64,000 nucleotides of DNA from Actinostola sp. cb2023 (lineage: Eukaryota > Cnidaria > Anthozoa > Actiniaria > Actinostolidae): NCBI GenBank assembly GCA_033675265.1, contig JAUJYZ010001455.1, forward strand, positions 186,001 through 250,000. The letters run 5' to 3'. This document shows, one piece after another, positions 22,014-32,700 of the stretch. The stretch's first letter is position 1. The number at the start of each line of letters is the position of its first letter. The notes under the pieces were generated by a model, which made no database searches, was not told the DNA's origin, and saw only the letters and a list, made by a program, of their open reading frames with translations. The translations under genes and the position numbers were made by a program.

Positions 22014-23700
22014 ATATGTGAGTTACAATTGATAATTCTCTGGGATGTCTATAAAAAAACGCTGCACGTCTAAATGGCCAGTCGAGTTTTTTAAAAATCA
22101 AGGAATTATCTGAGCTGATTGAATTCAAACCCTCCTAAGTTTGTTAGGAATTGCTAATAATAATAAGCGCTTCATATAATGGGCACAGATTATAAGAAAG
22201 ACGCTCTCGTGACACTTAGAAAAATTTCACAGCAACTGCTCGTAAATTGGCCGAGGGAGTCTAGTACCTACAACTGTAGCTCCATATTTGGAACATATAT
22301 CCTGCAGAGCTTCACTCTGATTGGCTAGAACACGGTTTGAATTCATGTGTCAGGTCGTGTCAGGCGCCAATTTTTGTATTATTCGCTGAGTAACGTTTAT
22401 AAGCGTGTAGTGGAAACTATTAGTCGGATCTTTATCACTCTTTTCTTCAACTAAATCCCTGGAGAACGACATGGAACAATTGACATTATGTGGCAGTGTT
22501 ATATATTCACAAACACGCGGTGAAATTCAAGAACTTGCACGCTGATTTCACAAGGTAAGTTTCAATGCTATGTTTATAGTATGCATGTCAAGAAACCATT
22601 CAAACTCAGGTGGGAAATGTAAGCCAAATCAAACTAAAAGTAATGCTTCTAAAGATAACTTTAAATGCTTTTCTTAAAACAGAAAATATTAAGACTGCTT
22701 ATCTCTGATTATGAATACCGATTTTCGCAATTGAACCATGAAAGAACTAAATAATATTAGATTAAGCGCGCCGTTGAGACTTCACTGTTCGACCTGTAAT
22801 TGGACCAACATAATTTTGGAACCCCTATAAACATACAGATAAGAAGAAGAGTTTACAGAAGTAGTATATTTTCCTTTCCGAGGTGAAACAAAGTAAAATT
22901 AGACTTGATTAAACGTTCATGTTCTGTTGCTGCTTTCTTTCTTCGTTATGGTCCCCGATTATGGTATGCTAAACAGCACAATGTAAACAGCCATCCTTTC
23001 TTACAATGGGAATCTAATCTCTCACATTGTCATGGAAATCCATGAGTCTATAGTGATTGACTGATGAGTAAATAAAGGATTAGTCATGAATGGATTGTAT
23101 TAAACTAGAGACCAAAACATCCTTAAGAGATTTAATATAATATTCAGATTAATTTTGTGAGAAAGGATTTGAAGAAACAGAAAGTAATGAAACCAGCAAA
23201 AGAATACCCTCAGGCACTGACATATACACTCTTCTATTAAACTCGTCTTCTTAACTTCATGTTTATTAAGGGGCAGCTCCGGCCATTATAGGAACGGTTG
23301 ATCAACAGCAATGTTTTCTAACTAGTAGTGGTTTACTTGAATGAAGAAACTATATATGATTATATTCTTATTTCAGTTCTCTGCTTTCAGTTGGTTACTG
23401 TACTGTATATTATGTACTGTATGCACTGTATGCACTGATCAATATACATGTATATATGTAGTTTATACATACAGCTTTCCTATTGTATTTCCTTCCATAA
23501 TAATAAGTTATATTCTCTGTTATATTTTGATGATTAATGCTTTAATGATACCTTTATATGCAGGCAACAGAGGAAACTGCAGGGCTTTATGGTGGATAAT
23601 TAAATTACACCACAATTATCATATCACATTGTAACTAATAATAATAAATATTAATAATTGTGACTATTGTTGTTATAGAACTAAACCCTGATTGGCTGGA
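22014..23700. other. Intergenic, no supported gene
   Basis: A 24-codon frame (22471-22545, MEQLTLCGSVIYSQTRG) is followed nine bases after its stop by a good donor, ACAAG|GTAAGT. This could be a first exon or a noncoding RNA start, but no partner exon is evident. Otherwise AT-rich with TACATGTATATA tracts. Confidence 0.3.
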
Positions 23701-23704
23701 ATAG

Positions 23705-24020
23705 TTGAAATCCCAAGAATTCCTAGGAATTCCTAGGAATTCCAAGGAATTCCAAGATCATTGCTTCAGAATCATTGATCACTCCTAGGAATTCCAAACG
23801 TAATTTAATACAGCTTGGAATTCCTAGGAATTCCTGGGAATTCAAAGCCTGATTTAATGAAGCTTGGAATTCCTAGGAATTCCTAGGAATTCCAAGTCCC
23901 AATTTACCGTGCACGTGAAAATTCACACCTCCATTCCTAGGAATTCCTAGGAATTCCTAGGAATATATTCCTTGGAATTCCTAGGATTATCCTAGGAATT
24001 CCTACTGAGGAATTCCAAGT
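23705..24020. repeat. GGAATTCCTA decamer array
   Basis: Runs of CCTAGGAATT separated by short spacers, including a GAAAATTCACACCTCCATTC block also linked to this array type at 38170 and 40470. Confidence 0.8.
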
Positions 24021-24128
24021 TTTCAACGACAACAAATCATCGCGAAAATTTGTCAGACAGGTTCAGTGAGTCACTGAGTAAGCTTATTTTTACAATAACT
24101 TACAAATTTCTCGCGCGCTGATTGGTTA

Positions 24129-24478
24129 ATTTTCATCATCAATAAGAGGACAGACAGATAAAAACAAAATGGCGCGTACAAAGCTGAAGATCGATGGAGA
24201 AAAATTTCATCAATGGACGAATTTCCTTCGTTCCAAGTTGAATTTCTTAAGGAAATTTCAGATGAAAATCTATGCTTGTCACTGGAGGAAGTTGAGTCCG
24301 AACAGAAAGTAAATGATAGCGTTCGCTTTGCGACACTAAATGACTACGAACTGCACGAAATAGTCAAGAAATTCGTAAGATCGAAAATTGGTGTGTAAAC
24401 ATGTTTGAATAATTTTTGTTATTGTAAAAAATAAATTGACATCACTTTTTTATGCGTCTGTCCTCTTATTGACGATAA
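24129..24478. mobile_element. Short element with inverted ends and a 61-codon frame
   Basis: ATCAATAAGAGGACAGACAG near 24140 is mirrored by GTCTGTCCTCTTATTGACGA at 24457-24476. The frame at 24213-24398 reads FQVEFLKEISDENLCLSLEE...SVRFATLNDYELHEIVKKF. RFATLND..ELHEI recalls the N-terminus of recombinase-like proteins of the Crypton/KIAA1958 kind, so this may be an internally deleted element. The assignment is weak. Confidence 0.45.
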
Positions 24479-24667
24479 ATTTCGTCATAACATTGTCAAA
24501 GTAGTATGCGGATCCACTCGGCTGTCCCCTCGAAAGCTCAATTTGTTAAATAAAGCAACCACAATCTAATAGATTAAGCCAACAGATAAACAACAAAATC
24601 AGTCCAATTTAATTCAGCATTTACACCTAGCAAAATATGTACCTGTAATATCATACAAAACTGCAAA

Positions 24668-25064
24668 TTAATCCCGTGGCTTTTCTTGTTGATCTTTGAG
24701 CCTTGTACTTGTTTTGTACAAGTCATGTAGCTTCACATAAGCAACTGAATTCAGAGCTATCGCCTCTGCATCTTTATCAATAAATATGGCTTTGAAAGAA
24801 CTATTTTGCCTGAGAATCTTCAGCATTCAGTAAGGTAGTTAACAAATCCATCAATGTCCTGTGAAATGTTGAAGTTCACTAGATAGTAGATTGAACTTCT
24901 CATGCAAGCGGCACTCTGAGTTCTCTGATCGGATTGAAAGCAACAAGAAACGGTCAGTTGAGAAAATTTGAACGACTTATTTTGAGCTGAACTTCGAGCC
25001 TGTCACTGATCACTTTTAGTCTTTTTGGTTGTAAGTTTTCGTTAACTATGAACTGGTTATCCAT
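24668..25064 (-). pseudogene. Decayed protein fragment, family unknown
   Basis: The minus strand reads MDNQFIVNENLQPKRLKVIS, then after a stop DRFLLLSIRSENSECRLHEK, then in other frames DIDGFVNYLTEC and SSFKAIFIDKDAEAIALNSV...KDQQEKPRD before TAA. The successive frames look protein-like but need at least two frame changes. It may be a relic of a transposon gene. Confidence 0.3.
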
Positions 25065-25459
25065 ATCTAAATCTATGGCTGTGTTTCTGTTGTAGATTGT
25101 CCCTAAAACTAGACGTTAAAACGACTGAAGAAAACAACTTTTGTCTTCAAGTTCATGCAGATAAACTGATTTTAGTATTCAATTTTGCTTGATTCCTATT
25201 GGCTAGCGTAGCGAAAGACTGCACTGGCTTTCTTAGCGACGCGCGATATAGCGACTCAAAATTGTCTAAAAACTATATATTTTTCAAAACAAAGAGAACG
25301 TTATGGGATTCAAGGAAAATTCATTGGCTCGACTCGTGAATTCCACGTTGAATTCACTCGAACTCGTCGCTTCGCGACTTGTGCGATATCGCCTTTTCTC
25401 GTGAATTCAACGTGGAATTCCCTCGTCAGCCAATGAATTTACCTATAATATTTGTCTTC

Positions 25460-25693
25460 TTTTCTCTTGTTCCCTGGGATTAAGGGGAACAGCTTCTTTT
25501 CTTTTTGGGGGAGCTAGTAGATCATGAATATCTGTATTCTGTGTGTAGAAAACTAGGAGTATCTATCTACTAGGCATATATACAAGGAACAAGGAACTAG
25601 GAATATATATTTTTTCTCTTGTTCCCTGGGACTAAGGGGAACAGCTTTCTTTTTCTTTTTGGGGGATCGGAGCTAGTAGATCATGAATATCTG
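25460..25693. repeat. Direct duplication, about 150-bp spacing
   Basis: TTCTCTTGTTCCCTGGGA...GGGGAACAGC...GGGGGAGCTAGTAGATCATG occurs at 25460-25533 and again at 25613-25693. Confidence 0.75.
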
Positions 25694-25921
25694 GGGAGAG
25701 TAACTGGAAATTCTTCCAGCAACTGGAAATATTTTTTTCCATTTACTGGAAAAATTTCCAGTTACTCTTGCCAGTACTTTCCCTAGTTTCAAAGTACATC
25801 ACGTGGTATTATTCTGCGCATTTGATTGGCTGGTTACCTTATGAATAATTAATGAGTGTGAGAAATGCTAATAAAATCTTAAAATCCATTAAGAGGAAAA
25901 AACCGTGTAAAAAAATTAGTT

Positions 25922-25960
25922 AAAATAGACGACGTTTCGATGCTTACTTATCAAGTCAAG
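25922..25960 (-). ncRNA. Decayed hammerhead-like motif
   Basis: The minus strand reads TTGATAAGTAAGCATCGAAACGTCG. The GAAAC-GUC half fits Penelope-type hammerheads, but the other half is UUGAUAA instead of CUGANGA, so it is probably inactive. Confidence 0.25.
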
Positions 25961-26042
25961 CTAAAAATGAAACGATAAGAATTTAATATAAGGGAAATAA
26001 CATGAAGAAAAAATGTAGTTACAATAAGGAGCTATGGCCCTC

Positions 26043-26222
26043 AGAGTCGTTTTCGTATGCGGAGTGGGAAGTAGTTGCGGTACGTTTCGTGCCGTGATCG
26101 TATCGGGCCATCGTCATGCCGTATCACCAAGCATTCTGATTGTTTGAGCGATGATTTTGCACGCTGTTATTGGTTGAATACAATGTCTTCGATTCCGTAC
26201 CGTGACCGTAACTCCGTGATGG
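26043..26222. mobile_element. Partial reversed copy of the 15955-16156 MITE
   Basis: It starts AGAGTCGTTTTCGTATG and shares AAGCATTCTGATTG, GAATACAATGT and GTACCGTGACCGTAACTCCG in reverse order. The far end is missing. Confidence 0.65.
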
Positions 26223-26301
26223 TGGTAGATTTGTCCATGTCGTGCACAGTGTTTCATATGATGGCCATTTGAAGTTTGCTTTTCTATTAACTGTGGTTTC
26301 A

Positions 26302-26458
26302 CAGGGCCGTAGCCGCCAGTACAGTTGGTCCGGTTAAAACCGGACCACTTTTCGAATCAAACAGTTTCAATTTATTAACATTTTTAATTATTCGGATATT
26401 TTTATGACAAACAAAGTTTGAAAACCGGACCACTCAAAAACTGGCGGCTACGGCCCTG
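26302..26458. mobile_element. MITE with CAGGGCCGTAGCCGCCAGT ends
   Basis: The 19-bp end and its inverse flank GGTCCGGTTTTAACC-like arms. hAT-like by its CAGGG start; the target duplication is not clear. Confidence 0.7.
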
Positions 26459-26505
26459 TCAATCATGGTCAACTTTCTGTTTTCACTTTAATTTGCTTTA
26501 AAAAA

Positions 26506-27014
26506 ATGTTCAAACATTTACAAGAGCTAGACCATGTGCTTGTGCATTTACAAGAGCTAGACCATTTGCTTGTGCATTTACAAGAGCTAGACCATGTGCT
26601 TGTGCATTTACAAGAGCTAGACCATGTGCTTGTGCATCTACTAGAGCTAGACCATGTGCTTGTGCATTTACTAGAACTAGACCATGTGCTTGTGCATTTA
26701 CAAGAGCTAGACCATGTGCTTGTGCATTTACAAGAGCTAGACCATGTGCTTGTGCATTTACTAGAGCTAGACCATGTGCTTGTGCATTTACTAGGCTAGA
26801 CCTGGCCATATGCTTGTGCATAGCTTGTGCATTTACTAGAGCTAGACCTGGCCATGTGCTTGTGCATTTGCTAGAGCTAGATCATGTGCTTGTACATTTA
26901 CTAGAACTAGACCATGTGCTTGTGCATTTACAAGAGCTAGACCATGTGCTTGTGCATCTACTAGAGCTAGACTATGTGCTTGTGCATTTACAAGAGCTAG
27001 ACCATGTGCTTGTG
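26506..27014. repeat. 30-bp minisatellite, left block
   Basis: Tandem ACAAGAGCTAGACCATGTGC-TTGTGCATTT units, with variants CTAGAGCTAG and CTGGCCATGTG. The 30-bp unit keeps LELDHVLVHL and AQAHGLALVN frames open on both strands; they are not genes. Confidence 0.95.
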
Positions 27015-27516
27015 CAGGGGCGGATCCAGGTTTTTGTCAAACAGGGGGTTGTGTTGCGGCCGTTGTGTTGTGTGAGCGGCAAAGCCGCGAACTACTAGGG
27101 GGGTGTGGGGGCATGCCCCCCCAGAAAATTTTGAAATCTACAAGCTCTAAAATGCAATTTTTAGAGATCTGGAGTTGTTTTATTAACACAAAACTCAATT
27201 TTCAGTAAAATTTTGAGTTTATTGGACAACCAACAAAGATGCTTGGAAGAGTCTTCTTGGGTGAGCTTACAAGTATGAAGGCTTCACATACGTTTTTGAC
27301 GCTAAAAACGGCAGGTTCTTTCTGTTATCAGTCAAACCGGCCTCGAAGTCGAACGGTCGTGTAAACAGTATGAATGAATTATATTATTCTTACGAGGGAG
27401 AGAGCTGAAAGTGCAAGAGAGAACTACGGACAGACATATTCTATACAAGCGGTATTAAAAAAATATCCATAGGGGGGGTTGCAACCCCCAGAACCCTCCC
27501 CCTGGATCCGCCCCTG
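27015..27516. mobile_element. hAT-like MITE splitting the 30-bp minisatellite
   Basis: CAGGGGCGGATCCAGG and CCTGGATCCGCCCCTG inverted ends. TTGTGCA occurs on both sides (7-8 bp target). The interior has GGGGGCATGCCCCCCC like the GCGTAGC elements. Confidence 0.85.
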
Positions 27517-27860
27517 TTGTGCATCTACCAGAGCTAGACCATGTGCTTGTGCATTTACAAGAGCTAGACCATGTGCTTGTGCATCTACCAGAGCTAGACC
27601 TTGTGCATTTACTAGAGCTAGACCTGGCCATGTGCTTGTGCATTTGCTAGAGCTAGATCATGTGCTTGTACATTTACTAGAACTAGACCATGTGTTTGTG
27701 CATTTACAAGAGCTAGACCATGTGCTTGTGCATTTACAAGAGCTAGACCATGTGCTTGTGCATTTACAAGAGCTAGACCATGTGTTTGTGCATTTACAAG
27801 AGCTAGACCATGTGCTTGTGCATTTACAAGAGCTAGACCATGTGTTTGTGCATTTACAAG
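27517..27860. repeat. 30-bp minisatellite, right block
   Basis: Continuation of the array after the MITE. Some units differ by TGTGTTTGTG in place of TGTGCTTGTG, alternating in the last copies. Confidence 0.95.
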
Positions 27861-29094
27861 ACGGCTACATGTAGACCACATACTTGTGTACTTTATACTT
27901 CACCAATTTATTATCCAATGCAATGTAAAATTAACTTTTACAAGAAACTCTTACACATGTAATTAAATTCAATAGTTTTCAAGTCCTAAATTAGAATTTC
28001 GAAAAGTCCTTCCTCTTTCTGTTAATGGCTCGCTTCGCTCGCACATCCGGGATCAACAAGAGAGGTTGACTTGTGGCAAGTTAAATTTAAAAATGTAGTG
28101 TCATGCCACTGATCCCTGTCCCATTTCAGATTTATATTTAATGGTATTAATTATACAGTATCGCTTTTAAAAATATAATGTTACAAGCGCATATGTTTTT
28201 TTTATGAAGGTATACTAGGTAAATTATTATTATTATTATTATGATGATGATGATATGACATGCTCCTTGTTATTTAACAGTTCAGAAGTCCATCATCTTT
28301 ATGACTTATTGTTTTATAACAGACTCATCAAAGAAGTGAAACCAGTAACACAGGAGAGATGACAAAAGGCAGTTTGATACATTCAGTGATTCCTAATAAT
28401 TGGACCACTGGCACTTAATGCACTGGATTGAAAGCCTCTACAGAGCTCCAATAAATTTATTAATTTTGAATTGCTGACTGTGACAAACCACCTTTTGTCA
28501 TCTCAACTTACATAAGAGATGAATATTGAGAACCAAGGCTTTTAACCATAAACATCCGAGGTCTGTATCTGACTTACAATGTATTGCATGATGTCCCACA
28601 GGAAGTAGATTAGATATTCTCATACTCATTAATTATTCATGATACGAGGTAACCAGCCAATCAAATGCGCAGAATAATGCCACGTGATGTACCTTGAAAT
28701 TACGGAAAGTACTGGCGAGATATCCCTCATATAACAATTATCGGGACCTTGGACAGAGTAGAGGCAATACAACTGTCTGAATTCGCTTTAATCTGAAAGC
28801 AGGCTCTACTTCATGCTACTCAAGAGTCCAACACATGTGGGATACGATGTCCTCGACTCTACACATGAGCAGAGCATATGCATAGACTAGAATTCTTGCT
28901 TTTCCGGGCTAAAATCGTGGAACTCTTGATTTATTGCCTTTAGGTCATTGCATGTAATAATTAATGAGTATGAGAAGTCGTTCCAAAGCCTCGAATTCAG
29001 ACTCATTCTCGGCTTTGAAACACTACTTCAAGGGGGTTATAAAACCATTTAATATCTAATTAGGTTAGGTAATATATATAGGAAATTTCCGAAG
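27861..29094. other. Intergenic, no supported gene
   Basis: A possible terminal exon occurs at 28322-28420 (acceptor AACAG, 32-codon frame THQRSETSNTGEMTKG, then CCAATAAATTTATT as a poly(A)-like signal), but no upstream exon is recognised. The right end of the 25771-28715 element also falls here. Confidence 0.3.
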
Positions 29095-29610
29095 GCAAAG
29101 TGATTATCAGTGAATATTCAACGAGACGAAGTCGATTATTCACCAGAATCACTGAGCCTGAGGTGAATAATTGTTTTAGTATAATTTTACACTTGAATAT
29201 TCAGGATTTAAAAAATGTTTTATTAGTACTTCTACTTTGCTGATTTTACTTCCGCTCTCAACCAATCAATTATGAGATGATAATCACTGGTCGCTCGACC
29301 AATCACAGCGTGCAAAACTCTATAGTCAAGTCTAAAATTATACTAATTGTTGTTAGTATAATTTTAGACTTGAATATAGAGTTTCACGTACTATGATTGG
29401 TTGAGTGACCAGTACAGTGATTATGAGACGATAATCACTGGTCGAGAGCGGAACTAGTCATCATTACATGGAAGTACTAATAAAAGGTTTTTTTATCTTG
29501 AATTTCGTCTTTTCTCTGATATTCAAGTCTAAAAAATATACTAAAACAATTATTCACCTCAGGCTCAGTGATTAATCATTATGGTGAATATTCACCGATA
29601 ATCACTTTGC
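29095..29610. mobile_element. Palindromic element
   Basis: GCAAAGTGATTATCAGTGAA at 29095 is mirrored to 29610. The arms also share CTGAGCCTGAGGTGAATAAT and GAAGTACTAATAAAA. It lies just downstream of the GCH1 stop. Confidence 0.7.
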
Positions 29611-29775
29611 ATTCAGCAAATAATTGTTAAATATTCATAGGGTTGTAAGTAAAATAAAGGTAATTGAATAACAAGAAAATGTGTCAATCATGCATGCAAT
29701 AATTATATAAAAGCTTGTTTTAGAATTGTTTTCAGATTTTCAGATGGACAATGATTTTAGTGTATGGTATGTATG

Positions 29776-32700
29776 CTAATGTTTCATTAGAGTCAAAAAT
29801 TCTTCTCTTGTTTTGGGATCGTCACGTAAAACTCCCAGCATGCAACTTGTTACAGTCTTACTGCTAGTCTGTTGAACTCCTCTCATCACCATGCACATAT
29901 GACTGTAATAATAATAATAACATTAATAAAAAAGATACAATATATTATACAAACAACTCAACATATAGTCACATAATTACAGTTCTGTGGGCAGGATCTA
30001 AAAAATACACTCATCAGGATACATATAAAATAGAATAAAACTACAATAATAACATACAGTCATTCTCAAAAAGGTTGTCCAGATAAAAAGACTACAATAC
30101 TACAATAAAGTGACATGATTCATTATGTATTCAATTTCTGCACGCGGAACTGCGAGTTGATACCAGCGTGATTACATTCAGTTCTCACAATGCAGTGTAC
30201 TTTTGCATCTCAAATTGAAATTCCATGTGAGGAAATTGAATACATAATGAATCATGTGACTTTATTGTAGTATTGTAGTCTTTTCATGTGGACAACCTTT
30301 TTGAGAATGACTGTATGTATGCTGACTAGTTTCCAAAAAAGAAATAATAATATGATAAAAACTACCAATGATTGTATCAGGGGCGTATAGGGAGGGTCCA
30401 TGGCACGGTTCACGAAAATGTAAAATCACAGACTTCTGACTTATATTTTCCCGAAAGGTCATTCATGAATCATTTGAGAACTGCTGAATTAAGTAATATT
30501 ATCTGGATCCATGGATAGACCATTCACTCACAGTTGTTCCATTCCATTCAACTCTGTTCACGAATTAGCATTACATAATTATAGTGTCACATTTTTAATT
30601 AAGAAATTAAATTATATTGTAGTTTATTTATCATTTCTATTTATTGTAAATTATTATTTCATTATGTCAGTGTTTTTCATTGTAACTAGAGTACTGTTCT
30701 GTAATTATTGTAATCAGTAGTTATTGTATCTACTGGGCCAAATTGGAAACCAGTATTGTTGTATTGATGTATTTTTAAACCCACTCAATATAAACATTAT
30801 TATTATTATTATTATTATATTGTACAGTATGTAAAACTATGTTCTTACACTACAGTCACTAAATTGTAAAAAATTAAAGATGCATGCATTGAGAGTCACA
30901 AAATTATACTATATCTGGCTATAGTACATGTACATTGTACTTAGCTTTCATTTAATAAGTACAGTAGGACCTCCCTGAAAATCACATTAGCTGAGTGGAG
31001 CTATATATAGTATCCTCATAAACATTATTATTATTCAAGTATACTACATGTATGATGTGTACAGCGTACATGTAGTTGTGAACAACAATTACTATATAGT
31101 ATCCTCATAAACATTATTATTATTCAAGTATACTACATGTATGTGTACAGTGTACATGTAGTTGTGAACAACAATTACTATATAGTACATCCTCATTAAA
31201 CATTATTATTATTCAAGTATACTACATGTATGTGTACAGTGTACATGTAGTTGTGAACAACAATTACTATATAGTATCCTCATTAAACATTATTATTATT
31301 CAAGTATACTACATGTATGATGTGTACAGCGTACATGTAGTTGTGAACAACAATTACTATATAGTATCCTCATAAACATTATTATTATTCAAGTATACTA
31401 CATGTATGTGTACAGTGTACATGTATGTGTACAGTGTACATGTAGTTGTGAACAACAATTACTATATAGTACATCCTCATTAAACATTATTATTATTCAA
31501 GTATACTACATGTATGTGTACAGTGTACATGTAGTTGTGAACAACAATTACTATATAGTACATCCTCATTAAACAATATTATTATTCAAGTATACTACAT
31601 GTATGTGTACATGCAGTGTACATGTAGTTGTGAACAACAATTACTATATAGTATCCTCATTAAACATTATTATTATTCAAGTATACTACATGTATGATGT
31701 GTACAGTGTACATGTAGTTGTGAACAACAATTACTATATAGTATCCTCATTAAACATTATTATTATTCAAGTATACTACATGTATGTGTACAGTGTACAT
31801 GTAGTTGTGAACAACAATTACTATATAGTATCCTCATTAAACATTATTATTATTCAAGTATACTACATGTATGAAGTGTACAGTGTACATGTACATGTAG
31901 TTGTGAACAATAATTACTTACGATGCTTCTATGACAACTCCAACACCTGATGGATTTGTAGCATCTACTATAGCATGAGCTATTTGTTTGGTTAGACGTT
32001 CCTGTACTGGAATTAGAAACAAAACACAAAGTATAAAAGTATAATTTATTTAACCACCGTCCGGTTGGCTCAGTTGGTTGAGTACCAGTCTATTGTGCGG
32101 GAGGTTCGTGGTTCAAGTCCCGGCTGGACCATTGCTCAGGGCCTTAAAATAATTGAGGAGAAGGTGCTGCCTTTGTAATTACATAGATCTGCAAATGGTT
32201 ATCTAGACCTTCACATCTTCTCGGATATGGACGTCAAACCTGAGGTCGGATCCTGTCTCTCGACCCTAATCTAACCTGTTTCATGAGGGACATTAAAGAA
32301 CCTGTTGAATTCTTCGTAAGAGTAGGGGATTGTTACCCAGTGTTCAACAGCCTACTTCAAATTGGAGGCAATATAACACACTAATATACTAACTCCTCAT
32401 ATTGTAAGCTGCTTGGCTGCTGTTATAGGTACCTTAATTCATATGCAGCCCAAAAAAGTCCTCAATCGGTTGTAAAGCAAGACAATGTGAAATGCGCTGA
32501 TAAGAACCGATTTATTAATATTATTATTATTATTGTAATTCCAAGCATGATGTGATGTGGAGCAAGGCATGCAGGGCTGGGCTTATTGAGGGAGCAATTA
32601 CATGTACTCCATGAAATATATCCCTCACTCAAGTCCATTACAAAAGTAGCTGCATGTACTTATAGACAAATTTGTTTTCCCAGTACCTTGAAGTCTTCTG

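Larger units (their letters stand above)
25771..28715. mobile_element. 2.9 kb element with about 100-bp inverted ends, carrying a minisatellite
   Basis: CCAGTACTTTCC...ACATCACGTGG...ATTATTCTGCGCATTTGATT at 25771-25868 recurs inverted at 28610-28715. Between them lie a decayed MITE, a GGGCCGTAGCC MITE, the 30-bp minisatellite and a hAT-like MITE. Confidence 0.5.

Noticed and set aside
26506..27881. HVLVHLLELD and AQAHGLALVN repeat proteins
   Set aside because: 30-bp minisatellite artefact, open on both strands.
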